64,000 bases of DNA, from positions 63,295 through 127,294 of the forward strand of contig NZ_FUWS01000001.1 of NCBI RefSeq assembly GCF_900167435.1, read 5' to 3'. Positions 60,086 through 64,000 of the stretch are shown piece by piece (the stretch's first letter is position 1; each line of letters begins with the position of its first letter). Under the pieces are notes generated by a model. The model was not told the origin of the DNA, searched no databases, and was given only the letters and a program-made list of their open reading frames with translations. Made by a program: the position numbers and the translations under genes. This DNA is from Marinactinospora thermotolerans DSM 45154. Lineage in GTDB: Bacteria; Actinomycetota; Actinomycetes; Streptosporangiales; Streptosporangiaceae.

Positions 60086-61705
60086 ATGGGAGACGACGCC
60101 GTGGGGCAAAGCGCGCCCCGGGGACGCACCGACGTCGAGGCGGCCCTCCTCGGCCACGCCACCTACCGCAGCCTGGGAGAGCAGCGCCTCACCCCGGCCG
60201 AGGAGCGGTTCGAGAAGGCCCGGCGCACCCTCGGCCTCGTTCTCGCCCCGCTCCTGGCCATCGGGTTCTGGCTGCTGCCCCTGGACCTGCCCGACGCCCA
60301 ACAGACCCTCGGAGCGGTCCTGCTCGGCGTCATCGTGCTGTGGGTGACCGAACCGGTGCCGATCCCCATCGGCGGGCTCATCGGCGTGGCCTGTGTGGTG
60401 ATCGCCGGGGTCCTCCCCGCCGACGACGTCCTCGCCCCCTTCGGCTCCTCCACCGTGTTCACCTTCATCGGCGCCTTCATCCTCGCGCAGGCGATGATGA
60501 AACACGGGTTGACCAGGCGGTTCGCCTTCCGCATCCTGTCGCTTCCCGGCGTCGGGGCGACGACCACGCGGGTGGTGTGCGCCTTCGGCGTCATCACCGC
60601 GCTGCTGTCGGCGTTCGTCTCCAACACCGCCACTGTTGCGATGCTGCTGCCCACCGCCCTGGGCATCCTCACCGTCATCGCCAAACTCCTCCAGGCGCGC
60701 GGCCTGGTGCCCGAGGACTTCGATCCGCTGCGGCTGCGCGTGGGGACCGCGCTGATGTTGATGCTGGCCTACGGCGCGAGCGTCGGCGGGCTGCTGACGC
60801 CCGTGGGCACCCCGCCCAACCTCATCGGGCGGGGCCTGATCGAGGAGGCCACCGGCGAGCGCATCTCCTTCGCCCAGTGGGTGGCGACCGCGGCGCCGAT
60901 CTGCCTGACGATGTTCCTGGCCCTCGCGGTGATCCTGCTGCTGATCAACCGGCCCGAGATCAGACGGCTGGAGGGTGTGCAGGAGTACGTGCAGGCCGAG
61001 CGGGCGGCGATGGGGCCGATGTCACGGGCCGAGAAGAACACCCTCGTGGCGTTCGCGGTCACCGTCACCCTGTGGATCCTGCCGGGCGTGGTCGCCCTGG
61101 TCTTCGGCACCGATTCCACGCTGTACGCCACGGTCAGCGACCGGCTGGACGAGGGGATCGTGGCCGTCCTGGGCGCCTCCCTGCTGTTCCTGCTCCCGGT
61201 ACGGTGGAGGGACCGGGAGTTCACGCTGACCTGGAGCGAGGCCGCGCGCATCGACTGGGGCACGGTCCTGCTGTTCGGCACCGGCATCATCTTCGGCTCG
61301 CTGCTGGACGCGACCGGGCTGGCCGGCACCATCGGCGCGTCCTCCGCCGCGGCCCTGGGACTGGGCAGCGCCATGGCGATCACCGCGTTCGCGATCGTGC
61401 TGGCCATCGTGATCTCCGAGACGACGAGCAACACCGCCGCGGCGGCGGTCGTCGTGCCGATCATCATCCCGATCGCGACGGCGGCGGGCGTCGATCCGCT
61501 CCTGCCCGCGTTGGCCGCGACGTTCGCGGCCTCCTTCGGGTTCATGCTGCCGGTCTCCACCCCGCAGAACGCGGTCGTCTACGGTTCGGGCCTGGTTCCC
61601 ATCACCCGGATGATCCGTTCGGGGGTGTCCTTCGACGTGATCGGCGGGATCCTCATCCTGCTCCTCCTGCCGATCATGGTGGGCATCACCGGTATCGGGA
61701 CCTGA
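60086..61705 (+). CDS. DASS/SLC13-family carboxylate permease
   Basis: ATG 60086 is preceded by GGAGGAGG and gives 539 residues; upstream in-frame starts are in low-complexity sequence. Eleven to twelve membrane spans are evident. The two Ser-Asn-Thr motifs that bind sodium and carboxylate are present: VSNTATVAMLLPTALG at about residue 190 and ETTSNTAAAAVVVPI at about residue 450, together with GTPPNLIGRG and the GFMLPVSTPQNAVVYGSG segment. It imports di- or tricarboxylates such as succinate or citrate with sodium. The LysR gene opposite is the probable regulator. Confidence 0.91.
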   Translation: MGDDAVGQSAPRGRTDVEAALLGHATYRSLGEQRLTPAEERFEKARRTLGLVLAPLLAIGFWLLPLDLPDAQQTLGAVLLGVIVLWVTEPVPIPIGGLIGVACVVIAGVLPADDVLAPFGSSTVFTFIGAFILAQAMMKHGLTRRFAFRILSLPGVGATTTRVVCAFGVITALLSAFVSNTATVAMLLPTALGILTVIAKLLQARGLVPEDFDPLRLRVGTALMLMLAYGASVGGLLTPVGTPPNLIGRGLIEEATGERISFAQWVATAAPICLTMFLALAVILLLINRPEIRRLEGVQEYVQAERAAMGPMSRAEKNTLVAFAVTVTLWILPGVVALVFGTDSTLYATVSDRLDEGIVAVLGASLLFLLPVRWRDREFTLTWSEAARIDWGTVLLFGTGIIFGSLLDATGLAGTIGASSAAALGLGSAMAITAFAIVLAIVISETTSNTAAAAVVVPIIIPIATAAGVDPLLPALAATFAASFGFMLPVSTPQNAVVYGSGLVPITRMIRSGVSFDVIGGILILLLLPIMVGITGIGT

Positions 61706-61804
61706 GCGGCGGGGAGCGGGCCGGTAGCCCGGCGGCCCTGCCCGTGACGGGGCCGTGGCTCGCGGCCGACGGTTGCGCGCTTCAGCGCGGTGCGCCGCGA
61801 CCGC

Positions 61805-62422
61805 TCAACCGCAGCAGGAGGGCCGCAACGCGGCCATGACCCTGTCGAGGCACGTGGCGATGTCCTCGCCCTCCAGCGAGTCCGCGGTCCGGGCGAGGGC
61901 GGCCTGCAGGCAGGCGAAGGCGGCCCCGACCACGGCGCGCAGCACGGGTTCGTCGGCCGTCCTCCCGTTCGCCGAGGAGCGGGCGACCAGCGCTTCGAGG
62001 AGACGCTGCTGGAGACAGTCCATCTTCTGCAGATAGGCGGCCAGGAGGGTCGGGCTGGCCTCGATGAACCGGTGGACCGCCGCGACCCGTTCACGGTGGC
62101 CGGCGTCCGCGCACTGTTCGACCACGACGTCGAACACGCGCCGCAGCGAATCCCACGGCGCCTCTTCCGAGGGGCGGCCGGCGAGGCGGGCGAGGAAGTC
62201 GTCGCTCTGCCGCTCGAAGCTGTCGAGCGCGGCGTCCTCCTTCGAGGCGAAGTAGCGGAAGAAGGTGCGCTGCGACATGCCGACGGACTCGGCGATGTCG
62301 TCCACGGTCGTGGCGTCGAACCCCTTGACCGCGAAGAGCTCCTCGGCGGCCTGGGCGATCTTCGATCGCACGGCACGCCGTGACACCTCTCGTAGCCCGT
62401 TCGTATTGGCCATATCGGTCAT
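61805..62422 (-). CDS. TetR-family transcriptional regulator
   Basis: ATG 62422 gives 205 residues (ATG 62413 is an alternative; neither has a clear ribosome binding site, so the message may be leaderless). The DNA-binding domain is RRAVRSKIAQAAEELFAVKGFDATTVDDIAESVGMSQRTFFRYFASKEDAAL. The ligand domain has an aromatic-poor helical bundle and ends LRPSCCG. It is divergent from a DHA2 drug exporter gene, with a palindrome overlapping that promoter, the standard layout for efflux repression by TetR. Confidence 0.9.
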   Translation of the reverse strand: MTDMANTNGLREVSRRAVRSKIAQAAEELFAVKGFDATTVDDIAESVGMSQRTFFRYFASKEDAALDSFERQSDDFLARLAGRPSEEAPWDSLRRVFDVVVEQCADAGHRERVAAVHRFIEASPTLLAAYLQKMDCLQQRLLEALVARSSANGRTADEPVLRAVVGAAFACLQAALARTADSLEGEDIATCLDRVMAALRPSCCG

Positions 62423-62433
62423 GTTAGCAACCG

Positions 62434-62470
62434 ACTGTTTTGACAGTGACTGACAGATATGTCGTACCCT
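62434..62470 (+). promoter_or_regulatory. DHA2 exporter promoter with TetR-type operator
   Basis: ACTGT-TTTG-ACAGT at 62434-62447 is a perfect inverted repeat. It overlaps TTGACA at 62440-62445, which pairs with a weak TACCCT near 62465-62470. A repressor bound here would cover the -35 element. Confidence 0.65.
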
Positions 62471-62584
62471 GCTGGAGGTGTCCCGGCATGTCCTGTAGTA
62501 CGCGCCACCAGGTGCGACGCCCCCGGGACAGTGCGCACCAGCGCGCGTACGCCCCCTCCCACGTTCTCCTCGGAAAGGCGTCGA

Positions 62585-64000
62585 ATGACCGTCGACCAAC
62601 GTCCCGCGGACCAGGCCGCGACCGGACGAGGGCCCGCATCCGACGATGCGCTGCCACGTCAGGTGAAGGTCGTCCTCGGCCTGCTCCTCGTGGCCTCCTT
62701 CGTCGTGATCCTCAACGAGACCATCATGAGCGTGGCCCTGCCGCGCCTGATGGTCGAGTTGGAGATCACGGCCGCGACCGCCCAGTGGCTGACCACCGGG
62801 TTCCTGCTCACCATGGCGGTCGTCATCCCGACAACCGGGTTGATCCTCCAGCGCTTCACCACGCGCTCGGTGTTCATCACCGCGATGTCCCTGTTCACCG
62901 TGGGCACCCTGCTCGCCGCGCTCGCACCGGGTTTCGGCGTCCTCCTGGCGGGGCGGGTCATCCAGGCGAGCGGCACCGCCGTGATGCTGCCGTTGATGAC
63001 GACCATGGTCCTCAACTTCGTCCCGGCCTCGCGTCGCGGTCGGACCATGGGCCTGATCACGGTCGTCATCGCCGTGGCCCCGGCCGTGGGGCCCACCTTC
63101 TCCGGTCTCATCCTGTCCGCCCTCAGCTGGCGGTGGCTCTTCCTGGTCGTCCTGCCCATCGCGCTGTTGAGCCTGGCCCTCGGCGCGGCGCTGGTGAAGA
63201 ACATCACCGTCCCCAAGCGGGTCCGCTTCGACGTGCTCTCCATCGTGCTGTCCGCGCTGGCCTTCGGCGGGCTGATCTACGGTCTGAGCAGCATCGGGGA
63301 GTCCACGCAGGGGCACGCCCCGATCCCCCCACTCATCCCCATCGGCGTCGGCGTCGCCGCGCTGGCGCTCTTCGTGCTGCGGCAGCTGCGGCTCCAGCGT
63401 GACGATGCGGCCCTGCTCGATCTGCGCCCGTTCCGCTCGCGGGCGTTCGTCCTCGGTGTCGTCGTGCTGCTGGTGTCGATGGGCGCCCTCTTCGGCACCC
63501 TGGTCCTGCTGCCGATCTACCTGCAAAACGTCCTGGGTCTGACCACGTTGCAGACCGGGCTCATGCTCCTGCCCGGCGGTCTGACCATGGGGTTGATCGC
63601 CCCGGTGATCGGGCGCCTGTTCGACCGGGTGGGTCCCCGCCCGCTCGTCATCCCCGGGACGTTCGTCGTCGCCGGAGCGCTGGGGTTGATGACCCTCCTG
63701 GACGAGTCCTCGCCGATCGCCCTGGTGCTGACGATCCACGTGTCGCTGAACATCGGTCTGGGGTTCGTCATGACCCCGTTGATGACGTCGGCGCTCGGCT
63801 CGCTCGAAAGGTCGCTGTACTCCCACGGCAGCGCGATCGTCAACACGCTCCAGCAGCTCGCCGGAGCCGCCGGCACGGCGCTGTTCATCACCATCATGAC
63901 CACCGGTACCGCCGCCGGCCTCACCGCCGGCCTCGATCAGGTGGCGGCGCAGGCCTCGGGCATCCACACCGCGTTCCTGTGGGGCGCCGGACTCGCCCTC
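62585..64000 (+). CDS. DHA2-family drug:proton antiporter (3' end outside window)
   Basis: ATG 62585, preceded by GAAAGG, opens a frame that runs to the window edge (472 codons seen). The EmrB/QacA hallmarks are clear: VVILNETIMSVALPRLMVEL (motif D1), TAQWLTTGFLLTMAVVIPTTGLILQRF, GRVIQASGTAVMLPLMTTMVL, APAVGPTFSGLILSALSWRWLFLVVLPI (motif C region), and YLQNVLGLTTLQTGLMLLPGGLTMG. At least 12 of the expected 14 spans are present. It exports hydrophobic drugs or metabolites in exchange for protons. The TetR gene opposite is the likely regulator. Confidence 0.9.
   Translation, partial: MTVDQRPADQAATGRGPASDDALPRQVKVVLGLLLVASFVVILNETIMSVALPRLMVELEITAATAQWLTTGFLLTMAVVIPTTGLILQRFTTRSVFITAMSLFTVGTLLAALAPGFGVLLAGRVIQASGTAVMLPLMTTMVLNFVPASRRGRTMGLITVVIAVAPAVGPTFSGLILSALSWRWLFLVVLPIALLSLALGAALVKNITVPKRVRFDVLSIVLSALAFGGLIYGLSSIGESTQGHAPIPPLIPIGVGVAALALFVLRQLRLQRDDAALLDLRPFRSRAFVLGVVVLLVSMGALFGTLVLLPIYLQNVLGLTTLQTGLMLLPGGLTMGLIAPVIGRLFDRVGPRPLVIPGTFVVAGALGLMTLLDESSPIALVLTIHVSLNIGLGFVMTPLMTSALGSLERSLYSHGSAIVNTLQQLAGAAGTALFITIMTTGTAAGLTAGLDQVAAQASGIHTAFLWGAGLAL

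Overview
The window is very GC-rich, with tightly packed genes, frequent GTG and TTG starts, 4-base ATGA/GTGA overlaps and actinobacterial family content (ANTAR proteins, SigB/F-type sigma factor, Rv3235-family protein, Crp/GlxR-like site). It looks like a chromosomal segment of a soil or plant-matter actinomycete. Nocardiopsis or a close relative is my best guess from protein character, but no rRNA or other marker gene is present to prove it. I saw no tRNA, rRNA, CRISPR array, insertion sequence or phage gene.

Layout. 1-6.6 kb: end of a large HAMP/GAF hybrid histidine kinase, an ANTAR-GAF-PAS-PP2C phosphatase and a DUF5685 protein with a His-rich then Cys-rich tail. 7.2-7.6 kb: an orphan Rv3235-family gene. 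7.9-26.3 kb: a carbohydrate island built around a LacI regulator and at least five GAAAGCGCTTTC-like operators. It holds an ABC importer operon (two permeases, Gfo/Idh oxidoreductase, DUF6807, GH43), the sugar-binding lipoprotein with an epimerase, the LacI gene, a pectate lyase, and a divergent five-gene catabolic operon (Gfo/Idh, DUF993, TIM-barrel isomerase, KdgD-like dehydratase, enolase-superfamily enzyme). A glycerophosphodiesterase and an MFS exporter follow on the other side of the operator pair.

26.3-41 kb is mixed: a DinB/mycothiol-type protein, a secreted S37 tripeptidyl aminopeptidase, type II dehydroquinase divergent from a TIM-barrel isomerase, a small alarmone synthetase, an AI-2E permease, a PAS-ANTAR protein, a SigB/F-type sigma factor with a STAS protein, an intracellular-looking subtilase divergent from a free copy of its own N-terminal prodomain-like module, an L-asparaginase with a NodB-type deacetylase, a TPR gene remnant and a zinc-ribbon protein.

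41.4-48.2 kb is a complete D-glucarate route: GudD, KdgD and 2-oxoglutarate semialdehyde dehydrogenase, with a GntP-type permease and a divergent IclR regulator. 48.2-55.0 kb is a homogentisate operon (MBL-fold protein, FAD hydroxylase, HmgA, an uncharacterised protein, fumarylacetoacetase) divergent from a MarR regulator, with a textbook Crp half-site pair and a MarR-like palindrome in front. 55.0-64.0 kb holds an SPFH/ribbon-helix-helix pair, two bacterial PH-domain membrane proteins, a STAS protein, a LysR regulator divergent from a DASS (SLC13) carboxylate permease, and a TetR regulator divergent from a DHA2 drug exporter that runs off the window.

The most promising undescribed items are the subtilase/free-prodomain pair, the LacI-controlled Gfo/Idh-DUF993 pathway, and the unknown gene inside the homogentisate operon where a maleylacetoacetate isomerase would be expected.
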